DNA of 64,000 nt from Lingula anatina (GCF_001039355.2 NW_019775459.1:200274-264273), one strand, 5' to 3'; shown: positions 25,367 to 39,300, counted from the first letter of the stretch. Notes: a model not told the origin generated them from the sequence alone. Made by a program: numbers and translations.

Positions 25367-27882
25367 CTGCACGGAAGAGAATTGGCCATTGCCTGTCTTG
25401 ATTTACAGACAAGCTGAAAGACAGACAGACAGACAACCTAAGGTATATCACAGCTTCTATAGCAGCAACTAAAGTATCATTTCTTATCATGAATTCATCA
25501 TCAACTCAAACAAAAAGAATAATAATTTGCTTGTAGTGTAAAGATTATTTTATTTTTAGAAAAGCATTTTCTTATTTCAAAAGTGGGCATATCTTTTTTT
25601 TAATAATTGTTTCTTTCTGTCTGAAAGGAGACAGCCCTGCCTGACGCGCTAAGCGTTGACTGTTTGCAAAAATTTCCTCAAGGGCATGAAAATAAGCAAC
25701 TAAATTGAACTTTTTCTACTGTCAAACAAGCCTTAAATGGCATCCAGTCACCACAATTACTGTGCCAGAAATTTTCTAAAATTGGTGTCTACATTCACCT
25801 TGAAATAAACAAATTGAATAAAAATATTCAAAACATGGGGAAATTCTAATTTCAACACTAATGTGTCACATTATATCAGACAATGATTATAACAGTGTTT
25901 GTTGGAGAATCATTTCTGTAATTACAGTTGTAAAAATTGACACCTTCAGTTTTCAACATTTGCCCTGCAAGTATCTACTTATCAACCCAACCCCCGCCAG
26001 CCTGAGCTGGGAATTTATGTGTGCCAGGCATGTAAGCCCTGAGGGAGCACCTCTAAAAAGACCTGTTCCACTGGGCCACTGTTTTGTGTTAGAGCAATCA
26101 CCGTGGCATTTTTGGTTGAAGTTTATAGTGTACTCCTTCCAGCAGTTTTATTGTTGGAGATATTTTCTTCCTTGTTGAACCGTTGCCCGAAGAAGCTAAC
26201 ACGGCAATTTACGAACTTCCCAGACTGTGACAGACCTGTGGGCACTTTATAGCATGACTTTTTTTTAAATCTTTTTTTTTCATTATATGATATATATATA
26301 TATAAATCTGTGTTTATACTTAACACAAATACCTGATATTTATGAACTTAAACTACTTTTAAGGTTTAAAAATCTGGACTCTGTTTTTCATGAGCTGCCC
26401 TTTTGACCGGATAAGGTCTGCTCAAAATCAAAATTTGATCTAGGTTCTATGCCATTTTTTCAATCTGAGCAGCTAAGGGGGTAAAAAGTTCCACTTTACC
26501 AAAAAATAAAACAAAAAAATAAATAAATAAAACATTGCAGGACTAATACATATCATTCATTTCTAATTTTAAAATGTCTGAAGTTACTCATTTGACTAGA
26601 AAAGTGTCATATATAACTACAATTGTATACATATTTATTAGAAATTATATTGATTTTCATCTTCACAGTTTGTATTTCTTCTTGACCAACACTTGGGCAA
26701 CGCATTCACTAACAGCACTCTCTATTGTTCTTTTCTTCCAGCCAAAAAACAGCGCCATGACATGGTGCACGTGGAGATATGGCTGGGAGACGGCCCAAAG
26801 ACGATAGGAGCACGCTGGCAGAGGGGAAAGGTCCAAGTGTTCGACAGTTACCAGTTTGAAGCCAAAAGTTACCACAGTCCTACATATATATTCAAGTCTA
26901 TTGACACGTGGCTGATGGGAATATGCCAAAGGTACCTTGATACTTTAGGCTGGTTACATTTATTTGTTGTTCAGGGCTCCATAACTCCAAAGCATCGCGA
27001 ATTGTGATAGTGATATCACCTTTTATTTCGAGGCTATTATATGGGGTGAGTAAATCCTGAGTTATGGAATAGAGGCGAATCTCCATGCTTGGGCTCAGTC
27101 GCAATTCACGATGCTTTTGAGTTATGGAGCCCTGGACAGTCCTCAAACTAGGCTTGACCATGTTCAAAGTCCATTGTATCACATATTGGTAATTTGATAT
27201 TTCATCCTCTCTCAGAACATACTAAAACAAAAGTTGTGAAATAAATTATTGATACTTAAATACATATTTTTGTGGTCATCACATGTAATAATCAATCAGA
27301 TTTAAGGCTGCTTTTTTTAACCCCAAAGGAAAACTGATAATTTAACTCTGCATGAAAAGATTTGTTTTACCCATTAACTGTTATGTGCTGTTTTGTTTTT
27401 ATAGCTACTGCCCAGAGCACCCGTGGAGGACATCCCGTTATGATCCAAGCAAGCGGTCTGTGTTCTCGTATTCAGACGACCAGGATGCTGAGGTGGAGGA
27501 AGAAGAAGAAGACGCAGAGGAAAGTGCTGGCGATACAGATGACGAAATGGTGCGCAGCTTTGGAGACGAAAGGGACTTCAAAAAATACCTTTTCACAGCT
27601 GCAGAGGAGGTGAAGGCCATGAAAATGTCAAAGGTCAATGTCAAGGCCACAGCTCAAGCAATCTCAGAACTCAGTATTAACAGTGTCCAGGAAGCAGATT
27701 CCGTCCATTTATCACAGCAAAGTTCAGTCTCAGAAACTTTATGCAACAAGGAAAATGTGAGTGAAAAGACGAGGAGGAGTCCAATAGGCCCAGATGGCAA
27801 TCCGTCCGATGCCGACACAGACGGTCAAGGGCAGAATGGGTCGTCTGCCACAGGAAGTGCAGGTGCGGACAAGGATGAGTAG
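22499..27882 (+). CDS. NlpC/P60-like domain exons 1-4 of a TTLL10-type fusion gene
   Basis: Four phase-compatible exons: 22499-22649, 23962-24168, 26742-26931 and 27405-27862 (or on to a stop at 27880-27882). Numbering from the first visible codon, the translation has DCCGLV at 61-66, GDLVFI at 106-111 and HVEIWLG at 129-135. This is the order and spacing of NlpC/P60 papain-like hydrolases, with Cys62 and His129 as expected nucleophile and base. The usual third polar residue about 13 positions later is Gly here. Exon 4 then encodes a very acidic Glu/Asp stretch and a Ser/Thr-rich linker. The exon ends CAG|GTGCGG, whose phase (1) fits the acceptor at 32664, so the domain can be joined to the TTLL exons. 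Reading through gives a 341-residue product from the first visible codon. The first exon has a 3' splice acceptor before it, so the true N-terminus is upstream and unseen. The separate-gene alternative remains possible. The domain call is strong, the fusion likely. Confidence 0.75.
22650..23961 (+). other. Intron 1 (of visible exons)
   Basis: GT-AG intron, phase 1. It contains AT-rich unique DNA and, at 23640-23930, a low-complexity array of AATACAA/ACAAAATAC words. No other gene is seen. Confidence 0.75.
23640..23930. repeat. ACAATACAA low-complexity array
   Basis: About 290 bp made almost only of variants of TACAATACAA and AAAATTCAGTACAATACAAT. The open frame on its minus strand is a translation of the repeat and is not a gene. 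Confidence 0.9.
25306..25363. repeat. (CT)n microsatellite
   Basis: Uninterrupted CT array of about 58 bp inside intron 2. Confidence 0.95.
26385..26502 (-). repeat. Dispersed repeat family R1, copy c
   Basis: Read on the minus strand it gives GTGGAACTTTTTACCCCC, then ACCTAGATCAAATTTTGA, GAGCAGACC, TCAAAAGGGCAG. This matches the ordered blocks of the copies at 16068 and 20863. It lies inside intron 2. Confidence 0.6.
26972..27134. mobile_element. 163-bp MITE with about 36-bp terminal inverted repeats
   Basis: The left end CAGGGCTCCATAACTCCAAA and the right end, reverse-complemented CAGGGCTCCATAACTCAAAA, pair over about 36 bp with a few mismatches and continue into GCATCG(C/T)GAATTG. The element has no coding capacity and sits 40 bp inside intron 3 just after the exon 3 donor. 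The CAGGG terminus recalls hAT-type ends, but I cannot find an 8-bp target duplication, so the superfamily is open. Confidence 0.8.
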
Positions 27883-28727
27883 TATGATTTGATTGGTGGA
27901 TTGGTTTGGCTTTGGTGACATGGTGATCAGCAACTTTGGTTTACATACTCTCTTTGATCATGGTTGTGTGGAAAAAAGAAACTAAAAAACAGGCTGCCAT
28001 CTTAGAACTTGTAGATTATCACTGCTATGATTATACTGCTATATTTGACTGTTTTCTTTATTTTTACCAGTCCCAATCTTATCATGATTCTGCTTTTTAA
28101 CAGTACATAAGGTAGCCATCCCTTGGTTTTATTAGCTGTCTTTTAAAGATCCATGCTCAGATTGCAGAATTTTATCTATTGGAGATATGTTCCTGTCTTT
28201 TATGTTGGTGAGAAAATTCCATCAATTTGGAAGTTTAGATATAGCATGCAGATATTCTATTATGTTCTAGTTCTGTCCAAGAGTGTTGATTTTTGCACTG
28301 TTTACAGTTGTATTTTCTAATCATATTGTAAGGTTTTTTAGACTAAAGTTTACTTTATTATACACATTTTTTTCATGGCGCTAAAAATACAGAAAAGCAT
28401 TGAAGGCCTAGCAATAATAGTGCCCTGTAAAAAGTATACTAGTTTTTATGAAACGTGTAGTTCACATGAAAGATAAAAATGATTTTCTTTTATATAGATA
28501 AGTGACTTTACAGATGTTTGTGACCATAGAACATCTGACTCAGAACTTGAATTTATTTAAAATATATTTCTAATTGAAAGACTGCATTTTAGTTCTAGGC
28601 ATGATAGCTAGATCTAAGAGATGTAGGAATAAAATGATTTTTTAATTTTTTTTTTTTTTTTTAATTTCCATTTAGAAAAAAAGGACCAACACTAATACTT
28701 ATACTGTTATACAGGATCATACCATTA

Positions 28728-28806
28728 TGTTTGGTGGGAGGGGGGTTTGAACTGCCCCTTTTGAACAGAAATGTCCACTCTGACTAAGGAATTTTGTAAA
28801 AAGAAC
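28728..28806 (-). repeat. Dispersed repeat family R1, copy d (short)
   Basis: The minus strand reads GGGGTTCTTTTTACAAAATT, then AGAGTGGAC, AAAAGGGGCAGTTCAAACCC and CCCTCCC, a shortened version of the R1 repeats at 16068 and 20863. Confidence 0.6.
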
Positions 28807-29362
28807 CCCATATGAAATATAAAATTGCTGACTGCAAGCCTATTATACATTTAATTTCTGAATGCCAAGTGTTTTTTTAGACTATTAATCCACATCACCT
28901 GGACAAGTCATCAATAATTGACAGTAACTGTCTGCGACTGAGTTACGTACACACACATTTGATATATGAACACTCGTAGCTGATGTCCCCTAATGGCATT
29001 GGGAAAACCATCACCTCAATGTGTAACATGGCAACAAAAATAACCTCATCATTTCAAGCATTGTCAGGTTCACCAAAGTGACAAGAGAATGCATTACTGG
29101 GAGCTTGTGATGGATTAATCCGTCTCTTTTCACGATAAACTAGATCCAATATTTAGTCGTTGTTGTCGAATATAAAGGGATCTCCTTGTCTGCAATACAG
29201 GTGTGTATTGAAGCAAGGTTTCTGCTGTGTTTGAACTGATTGTAGGTTTTCTGTGCAAGAAGCACACTCAAACTGAACATGGCAAGTTTAGCCCAGTATT
29301 ATGGTGAAAAAAGGATACCTTTCTGTAATGCAAAACATAGAGTTTGGTACTGTTAAAAATTT

Positions 29363-29394
<32 letters not shown>

Positions 29395-29439
29395 GAAAGT
29401 AAAGACACAATCAGGGTAGGCCCATAGGCCAGGGAAGTT

Positions 29440-29595
29440 TTTGGGGGAGGTCGAGGAATTAGAAAGCAATTCGCCTCTTTGCAAAAAATTGTCTAGTTTT
29501 GAAACAAAATGTGATTAGGTTCTACGCCACTTCTCTAATCAGGTCAATTACTGAGGAAAACAGGGCCTCTTTTTATGAAAAATACCCCCCTTCTC
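29440..29595 (-). repeat. Dispersed repeat family R1, copy e (diverged)
   Basis: The minus strand carries GGCGTAGAACCTAATCACAT, AGACAATTTTTTGCAAAGAG and a terminal CCTCCCCC in the same order as the other R1 copies. It is the most diverged member and is called with caution. Confidence 0.4.
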
Positions 29596-31439
29596 CTTTG
29601 AAATTTCTTTTATGCTACAGTGCTGGACAGTCTGGTTCTTCCAGCAGAGTGCCATGCAGGGGCAGATCCAGAGATATTTTCTGACAGTCTTCCAAATTAT
29701 TTTTGTTGATCCATCCTCCATTTTTTACCATCTTCCAACAGAAAAAAAGACCCAGAAGATGGCCTAAATTTGCCCCTGCCAGGTGTGTAAATACAGGTGC
29801 ATTTTGGCCCAACAATGACAGAAGCAAACTTTCCCATTGTGATAGCTATGCATTCCTACTCAGCAACACTCTGGCACATTCAGCCCCAGAGGGATCATCA
29901 TTAATTGACAGGTATAGATGATTGTTTTCAAGAGAATTGCGGGCACTGTGTTGTTGTCATAATGCACTTCCAGCTCAATCGACAGGTGGATTGTTCTCCA
30001 TACAATAAGAGTAATTGCATCAAATATGAAAGAAATGGGAAGCAACTGGCATGCAATATGTGCATTTGCTTCTGTTTCAGTCAAGCATGTCCTTGTTTGT
30101 CTGTCATATGGGCTGAACACATTGTGCCACCCAAAGTTTCAGAGGTCTGTTGTGTTTGTTTGGTAATTAGGAAACCACTTTGCTAGTAAATAGACCAGTA
30201 ACACAGAGTTTAAGAGATTAACAGAAACTTGCATCAATTAAATAGAAACAACATAGACATGTAGTTGGTATAAAGAATAGTTTCTCTCCAGTGCACCAGT
30301 TTTGACTGTATTCAATTAATCCTAATTTCTTTTAGCATCCATTTGTATTACTTTTATTTAGCAGTTTAGATGATAACCATGTTTTGTTTGTATATTTATT
30401 TTTATTGGAATTTTTTAAATGATATTTTTGCCTGAATTGCCAAATTTATATATAGTACCTCGAATATGTAAGATGGATCAAAATTTTAGAGAAGATTGTG
30501 TAGGTTAGCAAAGATGGGCCAGACGTGTTAAATGAGTATCTACATGAAAAGGTGAATTATTTATTGGAACAACTCAAAAATAATTCATTTTCTTGGTGTA
30601 TACTTGAACATTAAACCTACTCTCATTAGTCAATGTGCCAGTACTTTATATATTGCACCACAGCACTGCTTATCTATAACGCCCTCTTGCAGACGCAATA
30701 TTTTAGTCAATAAAGCCTTAGGCTTATCTCAAGGAAATCTCAGAGTCAGTGTTTCTGTATTTAGAGAGCTATAACAATTAAAATAATCCCAGTAACAATC
30801 CCTGTATTGATCCCATCCTGCATGCTAGTACAACACAGCTATGGAGCCTTCATTCTTGTGTGTGTTTAATGATAATGAAATTGGAGCAAATACTTGCTAG
30901 TAGCAATTACCAGTAAACGAAAGAAGCACCTTGTCTTGTTGAGTCTTGGTGGAGTTATTTTGAAGCCAAGCTGAAGTTCGACTGACGCCTTTGGAAGATG
31001 CTCTATTCAAATATTCGGCACGATTTCGGAAGTGTCTACTTGGCTGCCTCTGGTCCAGGTAGGCTCCATTTTCTTAAGAAATTAATAGGAAATATTAATT
31101 TTATTTTATTTTATTCATGATGACTTTTTGGTCTTTAGATCACTATTTCTGACAATTTCTTTGAACTGCTATTTGATAATCTTGCCTTGTATCATATGGC
31201 CTTGGCATGCTTAATATATTTAAAAATTATTGATATTGGCCCAGATTTCGTGTGTTAAGAAAAGTTTAGTATTTAAAGTGAAAAGTTGAGCATAACATTT
31301 TTAAAAGTCCAAAAAAAAAAAAAAAAATCACCTACCTGCCCTTTGTAACAGAGCTCTCTTAACTGAACACTGTCTCTGGGAACACTTGGGCGAGGGTTCT
31401 TTTTACAGCAGGCAGTATGCTTTACTAGACTAGCCCACT

Positions 31440-31665
31440 TTCAGAGGTAACTTCCTAGCCCGACTATTACATGAGAGATTCACCTAAACTGGGCTCCCAC
31501 TGCATATAACTGCCATTTAGAAATGTAGCTAATTAGTAGGAATTGTACTAATGGAAGGAAGTAAAAAAAAAAAAAAACCTGTAGCATAATCGGTACCTCT
31601 AAAAGAACCAGTTTAGTTGAGTTTATACCACTCAAAATGAAAAGGCTTGTACATTGTAGCCTTTA
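31440..31665. repeat. Dispersed repeat family R2, copy a
   Basis: Shares ordered blocks with 36370-36610: TTACATGAGAGA(T/G)TCA, CTAAA, GGGAGTAAAA/GGAAGTAAAA, GTAG(C/T)ATAAT and AACCAG followed by CAAGATG/CAAAATG-GAAAA. A shorter match occurs at 61715-61760 (TTTCACCTAAACTGAGTTCCC). It is a noncoding interspersed repeat of unknown class. Confidence 0.55.
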
Positions 31666-32663
31666 TTAAGCATTTGAGTACTTAAAATGTTCTATTGATT
31701 CTTTAGCCTTGCATCTTTAAAATTTTAGCTTTGGAAAGATATGACTTTCCTACAGTTATTGACAGTAATGAGTTGATGAAAAAATGGCACAGGTTGAAAA
31801 AGTGGTGATTCAGAATTGCTGTGTATATGTTAGGCAAAGGTGACTTGGATACTGTGTTGTATGTTATATTAAGGAAATCAGGAATAATTTTTGCCAAATT
31901 GCTGGAGTGGCAATAAAACATGTGACACTTTGAAATTTCAAGCATTGGCATGTAAGGATGAATAAGTTTTCACGAGATATTCAAAGATGAAAACTATAGT
32001 GTTCAGATTCATGTTTATTTTTTATTAGTTGGGTCCTTAGGATACTACCCCCCTCCCCATGTACAACTGCAATATGTGAAGATTTTTCTGAGTTTTTTAA
32101 TTAATTAATTAATTTATTTATTTTTCTAATTTATGTGGCACAAAATGTACGTATCACTCAATGACAATTAAAAAATAAAAATAATGACAGGTTAAGGAAG
32201 ATTAATTTAAGTAATGATGATCTTATATTTTTGTACAACTTATCATAGACAGTGACAGGGTTTAGTTAAGTGCTCTGTTCCAAGATGGCAGCACTGGTGT
32301 GGGTGGGGCAGATATGTGTATTATTTTGTTGTAGTCATTAATCATTTATAAGAATTGCTCACATTTCCTCACAAAAGAAATATAATTTTGCATCTTTTCT
32401 CAAAAGTATCTTACTTTCAAATTATATATTGAATGACTTCCAGTCATTGTATTTAACAAAAAAAATTACATTCTTTTAAGATTGCACAAGGTGTGATTTT
32501 TTCAAGTATTCCAAGATGTAGAGGCATAGCAATTCATTTTAAATAAAAAAATATAAATATTAGCTAAATTAATCTCTTTATTCTCTTAGACGCTGCTTGA
32601 ATTATAAGTGCAAATTTAACCCTCCTTCAATTTATAATGCTGTGATGTTGTATAATTACCCAG

Positions 32664-35600
32664 GTGGTGGCTCCTCCCCAAATAAGAGCCCCAAGAAAAC
32701 CGGCAAGAAGACACCAGAGGGTGCTGGGGACAACGGCGGAGGAAAAGGTGGCGGGAATAGCGGTGGTGGAGGTGGAATGCGGGCACCTAGAACGGTTCTT
32801 GCCTCCAACATGCAGCCGACATTCTACATTGGTGGAGGGAATGGGGTCGCCTTGTAAGTTTTCTTTTAGGAGGGTTAGGCACCGAATAGTTCAAGTTCCT
32901 TAGGGTGATTTTCAAGTATATAATTCACCTATAGAAGTGTATAGAAGAAGGTGACATAAAGGTGCTTTCTAACAATAACTGTTATTATTTGTTTTAAATT
33001 ATATGTATTTGATTTTGGTAAGTAGATTTTAATTACAAATATTAACTTTATTTTGTTCCAATTATTTCAGAGTTGAGGAACCTCTACTGGCTCTGGGTTG
33101 GAAGAGGACCACAGATAAAAATAACGACTTCTTCAAACTCAAGTGGACCGAAGCAAAAACTGCCATCAACTTTAATGCATTTAGAGAAGGTTTGGGCCTA
33201 ATTAACTTTTTTATAAATTGAGAATTATTTAGTAAATATTTCTATCACATTCAAAGAACAAACATTGTACCAAAAAACTAGACGTATGTTGTATTTTACC
33301 ATTTTTATTTTTATGACTGATTTTGTGGAGATAAGTCATAATTGTTGAAACATCTTAAAGTTTATAATGATCCAGTTGCACCAGATAACCCATTTTTATT
33401 GACAAGTAATGATTGAATTTCTGGAAATAAGTTATATTGTTGAAACATCAACAATATATTATGCCTTAATGGTACCAGACAACCCTAGGCAATTAAAAAA
33501 TATATTGACTAATTCCTGAAATTTTCAATTAGGAGAGCAACTTGTAAACCACATTCCCAATGGGCAGCTTCTGACCAATAAGATGGGTCTTCTCAACTCA
33601 CTGAAAGAATACGAGCGCGTCTCTGCCGGGGTCAGAGCTCGTGGGCCTAGGATGATGATGTCAGACTTTTTCTGTGAGACGTACAAACTGGACGAACGGA
33701 CAGACAGAGAGGCATTTTTTAATAACTACAAACGTAAGTTTTTATATTGGCACTCACGGTGAAAGGAGTATATCTATGTTGCTGGTCTTTGTTTTTTCAT
33801 ATTTATTTTTAAGCATATTTCTTGCACCTGATGTCACTGACACATTTGAAAGATATGGATGTTACATGTCACCTTTGTGTTTGCATCTATTCTTTGTTGA
33901 ATTAAAACTGTTACAAAATTTCTATTACCAAAGTGAAGCAGTTTCTATAGTTTACTCAAAGATTTTGTTGTTTTCATTCAACTTTATTTATTTCAACTTC
34001 TTTATACTTCCATAACTTGTAGCGGGAGAGGTGTGGATCTGTAAACCCACAGGTATGAACCAAGGCAAGGGTATCTATCTAGTCAGAGACATTGAGAAAT
34101 TTAAAGCCAGTTTGGAAGAAAGAGATGAAAGGCTAAGGAGGCGGCGAGTGAGACCCACTAACATGGGAAGGATAATACAGAGGTAGGTTATACAGAGGAC
34201 TGGAGTATCATATGTTGTGAAAAAAAAAATTCACGTAATCATTGTGTTATTGTACTGCATAACAGTACAGAATAATAATACAGAGGAACATGGTATCCAT
34301 TATTGTTAAAATAAACCTGCTCATTTAGTGATCAAAGTTACATGTGCTTTGTAGAAAAGTTTGTATATCTAACAGCTTGAAGTTCTTTTAGCTCTTTACT
34401 TTGAAAAGATACATTTCACGTAATATCTGATTTCATTTTTACATAGATATATTGAAAACCCACTGCTGCTTGAGGATAAAAAGTTTGATGTGCGGACATA
34501 CATGCTGATTGCAAGCACCACACCTTACCTTGTGCTCTACCACAAAGGATACGTGCGCTTGTCTTGTCAGAAGTATGATCACCATAGCAACGATCTGACA
34601 GCACATTTGACCAATCAGGTGAGGGAAGCGGAATAAACCTTTGTTTGTTTGTTTGTTTGTTTCACTCACCCTTGTCTTTTATTAAGAACTGTTTTCAACC
34701 ATTGTTTAATTTAGTGCAGTTTCTCTTTAAAAGAGCTGAGTATAAATATAATGAAAATCCATATATTACATGTTTATTTGCAAGAACCCAAGAAAGCATT
34801 ATGCAAGTATGGAATTATTGCAACAAGCAACATTTAGGCGAAATAATTTCAGGTATCTTTAAATTAAACATTAAGTATTATAACTGTATTATTGTTATTA
34901 TTATTATTAATTTTATTGTTATTTGTAGTACATTCAGAAGAAGGACCCCAGCTACCAGGATGTGAAGGAGGATACAGCCTGGTCCATGGATAAGTTCAAT
35001 GACTACATCAATGAAAATGTTGCTCCTCACAAAGATCTGGAACAGAACTGGGTTTATACAACTTTCACGGTGAGTTGGTAAAGGCATGAAATGCATTTCT
35101 ACCATAAAATCATACTTCAGGGAATTTTACTCCTTTTCACAAGCTCTGCACAAGTTTGCTTCCTGTCGGAGTACATTTATAATAACCTGTGTCAAAATGA
35201 CCGTATCATTTCCTTTGATTTTTATTCATTTATTTACTTATTTGTTTCTTTTTCTTTTTCCAGAAACAAATGCAGCGTATCATCACGCACATATTCAATG
35301 CAGTTAAGCCAAAGCTGCAGACCAGGCTTGGCTACTTTGACCTGTACGGCTTGGACTTCATGATAGACACAGACATGAAGGTCTACCTAATTGAGGTCAA
35401 TGTTAATCCCGCACTTCACATTAACTGTGAGGCTCTCAAGGAGGTCATCCCCAGTGTGGTAGAGGAGACACTGTGTAAGCAATACACAAGTACACTGATA
35501 CTAAGCACAAATAGTATATTTCCATAGTTACTGTTGTCCTTCTATCTGTTGTGTTACTTGTTTTGTAAAATGGAATTAAACTCTAATAAAAAATTTAGGG

Positions 35601-36305
35601 AAACATGAGTCAAAGATGCAAAGGATGTTAAAAAATCTTTTACCTTCAAGTTGGCCATTGCCAGAAAGTCCATATTAACTTAGAGGAATAATGTCATTTA
35701 TCTGTGTTCTTCAACGAAAAAAATTATCAGTGAGCAACTGTTTGATATTCTCTTTTCTTCCTGTTCTAGATGTTGCCATAGAGTGCTTTGAGAAGAAAAA
35801 GAAAGGGAATTCAATATGGCCCTTGCAGTCACTGAAAAACTTCACTGTTCTCTATGATGGGGAGTCTGGAAAATATCTCCATCGTATGACAGTCAATAAT
35901 GGTCAAATACGCACCCAGTCACCAACAAAGGAGGTTCGTACTCAACAAGATGATACCGCCACAGTGCCACCTACACTTAAAGAACCTCCTAAGCAACAGA
36001 CTCCATCTACAGTCCAGAGCCCTGCCAAGACAAGCCCAACAGTGACCACCACCACTACAGCAGCGTCACAACTGCCTCCAGTACAAAAGCCCACCACTCC
36101 ACGGCCACGAACATCTAGTCGTAGCATTCCAGCCACGGAACCAACTCTTTCATCACCACGGTTACAGTCCACAGAGATCTCGATCCCAGTTACAAATCTG
36201 ACACTTCCTAACGAGGCAGTGAAGCTACGCCTAACTACAGCCAACCACAACTCTCAGTCCCATAATGCCAAGCGACCTAAAAGTGGAGGCGACAGAGGAA
36301 ACTGA
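32664..36305 (+). CDS. TTLL10-like tubulin polyglycylase domain, exons 5-12
   Basis: Exons 32664-32853, 33071-33189, 33533-33733, 34023-34182, 34447-34618, 34929-35069, 35264-35474 and 35770-36305 join with matching phases and end at TGA 36303-36305. The protein follows TTLL10 block by block: [75 protein letters not shown] and [20 protein letters not shown]. Lys513 and Gly520-Lys521-Gly522, Asp694, Glu707 and Asn709/Asn711 occupy the expected ATP and metal positions of the ATP-grasp fold. Family knowledge: TTLL10 elongates glycine chains on tubulin and other proteins, often in cilia. The C-terminal about 150 residues (from exon 12) are Pro/Thr/Ser-rich and probably disordered. Exon 5 supplies a Gly/Lys-rich linker. 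Exon 7 onward is repeated at 38906. Assignment to TTLL10 rather than TTLL3/8 rests on these motifs. Confidence 0.9.
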
Positions 36306-39300
36306 TGCTTTGTTGTTCTTAGGCAAAATCAAATGTTGTATCCTACGAAATTCACATAATCATACCACTTTGTGAGATGGACAAGTTAATGCCTTGGCTG
36401 TTACATGAGAGAGTCAACTAAATGGAGCTCCTGTGCTTGGCAAGGTTAATTAATTAATTAATTACTAACTTATTAATTAACTTACCTAAACAAATATGCA
36501 GCAAACTAGTGGTGAACTTATGAAAGGGAGTAAAACTTGTGTAGTATAATTCCATGTTAAGAGCTCTCAAAGTGAACCAGCTCAGCCAAGATGTGAAAAT
36601 GGCCTTGCAAATCATGCCACAGTTCAGTAAGGACAAGGGCAGAGAATTACTAGTCTGTACAGCAGCACATTACAATAAAGAAAAAAGGTCTACTCCTTAG
36701 TGTACACAATTAATATAATTGCAGTGATTGAAATACATAGAGAGATCTGAGTTGCAGCAATTTTGACAGCAGAGTTTATCACAGTTGGCTTTGATAGGTA
36801 ATCTTGCTGTGGCATTATGTATAAGATTAGAGTTTTTTTTTAGTTTGTGTTCATAAAGTCATTACCAACATGTGGTTGGCTTAGCAATAAAACATATCAT
36901 CAGGTAAATGTCAATTAAGTTTACAGATCTGTACCGGTGGAGTGTTTGGTATTGTCAGTCAGTATATATTTGCTCAAGATGCAAAAGTGGCCAAATCAAC
37001 TTTTATTTGAATTGTGGGTAAATGTACATTGATAGAACCAGGCTCCAGTTTCACAAAAAAAAAAAACTTAAGTCAGTTGCCTGGCTTAGTTGACTATGAT
37101 TTCCATGAGAGTGCTGTCACACTGCTCCTGATAGGGTAAGATGTGCCCATCTGACTATGTTACCTTGTAACCTTGGTAATTATGCTCTTAGATAGGGAAC
37201 CTGACTTTTTTTGTGAAACTGATACCAGGTCTTGGTCTGTTAAGGAACAGTTTAGGTGTATTGTTTATGTTGATCATGTCTTTAAGGAATCTTTGCTGAT
37301 AGGCTGGGGGAGTGATAGAACTTGTGATTAAGTGAAAGAATCCCAGAAATCCATTTCAGTACTATTGTTAATTGGGCTTTTCTGGAGTCTTATCCAGAGA
37401 GTTAGGTATTTATTAACCTAAGTTACAGTTCAGATGCACTGCAGTGTCTTTGTTTTCATGTCTACATCCTTGTCAAATGCAGTTTTGCTGACATGGAAGT
37501 TTGAAAATATTATTTTGTTACAAATAATTTTTTTATTATACTTACTTACATAAATGTCGTTGTGACATCTACAGTCTGCACTAACATCACAAGGTGACAT
37601 TCATTTAAACAATCTCGTCCTTATTTTGTTAAAACAATTAAAGTCATAATAACTCTTCATTTTGGCCAAAAATTGGATTTTCCTGGAGTAAAGGGCAATT
37701 TTCCCGTACTTACCAATGGTCAGCGACCCCATTCCTGCATTCAAAGTTAATCCAGGGTTTTTCCTAAACGTATGGTTTTTTGTTAAAATCTCTTAAGAGA
37801 TTTTAACTGACGGAGCTCTCTCTGACATCGCATAGTCACTGTTGACCTACTTAAAACCGCGGGAAAAGCAGACAACAACAACACTATATAAGATTCATGA
37901 GATATATTCGTCTTTTTGCTAAAAAAAGATTTATATCCACAATGTGTGCCATTCTGGGCTTTTCGTTATCCGACGCACTGTACAAAAACTCGCAACTTAC
38001 GTCTGCGTCTGCATTAATGCGTTTGGCGCCATATGTTATTTTGGTCTCGAATGAAAGCGAGAATCCGCGTGTCACCATTACGTCATTAGCAACGAATGCC
38101 TTGATGACCGGGAAGAAAAGCATCGAAAGCCCTATTGACAAGCACAGATTTTAGTTTTACTACAATAACGGCCGTTTTAGTGGTAAAATACAATAGAATA
38201 TATTTCCATGCGTTGTTTACAATGTATTTCATGCGGAATTTTGAATCTCAAAGGAAGAGTTATTATTGCTTTAACATTACCAAACTAATAAACTCAATTC
38301 GGTATGCATTATTTTCATTATGTTTAATTTAAATGTGAGGACATAATATACATGGATAATCCCAGTGATAATAATCAGGTGTGATATAATCCTTTTCAAT
38401 ATCACCATAGTGTGACTGGTATTGAGAAATACATTGTGCATTTCTTTGTTTTCCAATCAAAATTGTTTTCTTGGTTTTGTTTGTTGTTAGTTTTACCTGA
38501 GGAAAAGGAAACATGCACTTTACAAGTGCTAATAGTCTAAGAGCTATTAATTAAGGTATTTCAACTGTTACAGTTATACTAATTGTTTTGTTGAAGGCTA
38601 TGATGTTTAGTTTTGTTGATGATTTTAGGTATTATATTAGCATTTTATTCAGTCATGAAACTTATGTTTGCTGTATTAGTGTTGTTTAAAGATTTTAAGT
38701 GAAATTTCCCTGCTAGTTTTTATATATTTTGTTAGTTTTATTTATTTATTTACCAGTATTAAGAAATGGTAATACATAGTATCAATATATCCCAGTGTCA
38801 TATTATAAGCAGTATTATTTGGATTATTACATCTTGGGTGCTTATTTGTAGTGATCTGTTTTTGTATTGTATTGTGTGAATAAAATTCAGGCAAGGGTTA
38901 TTTTNAGACGAACGGACAGACAGAGAGGCATTTTTTAATAACTACAAACGTAAGTTTTTAGATTGGCACTCACTGAGAAAGGAGTATATCTATGTTGTTG
39001 GTCTTTGTTTTTTCATATTTATTTTTAAGCATATTTCTTGCACCTGATGTCACTGACACATTTGAAAGATATGGATGTTACATGTCACCTTTGTGTTTGC
39101 ATCTATTCTTTGTTGAATTAAAACTGTTACAAAATTTCTATTACCAAAGTGAAGCAGTTTCTATAGTTTACTCAAAGATTTTGTTGTTTTCATTCAACTA
39201 TATTTATTTCAACTTCTTTATACTTCCATAACTTGTAGCGGGAGAGGTGTGGATCTGTAAACCCACAGGTATGAACCAAGGCAAGGGTATCTATCTAGTC

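Larger units (their letters stand above)
24169..26741 (+). other. Intron 2
   Basis: GT-AG intron, phase 1, about 2.6 kb, ending in a strong pyrimidine tract before 26742. It holds a (CT)n array at 25306-25363 and a reverse-oriented R1 repeat at 26385-26502. Its open frames show no recognisable protein. Confidence 0.75.
27883..32663 (+). other. Intron 4, or intergenic gap between hydrolase and TTLL exons
   Basis: If exon 4 is spliced, this plus 27863-27882 is a 4.8-kb intron. If not, the first part is a 3' UTR, with a possible poly(A) signal AATAAA at 28628-28633. It holds reverse R1 repeats (28728-28806, 29440-29595), a poly(T) run near 29367-29394, a dispersed repeat at 31440-31665, and stretches of dense TAATTA/AATTGACAGGT-type words near 28880-29290 and 29810-30110 that resemble intronic enhancers. 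No other exon is supported. Confidence 0.6.
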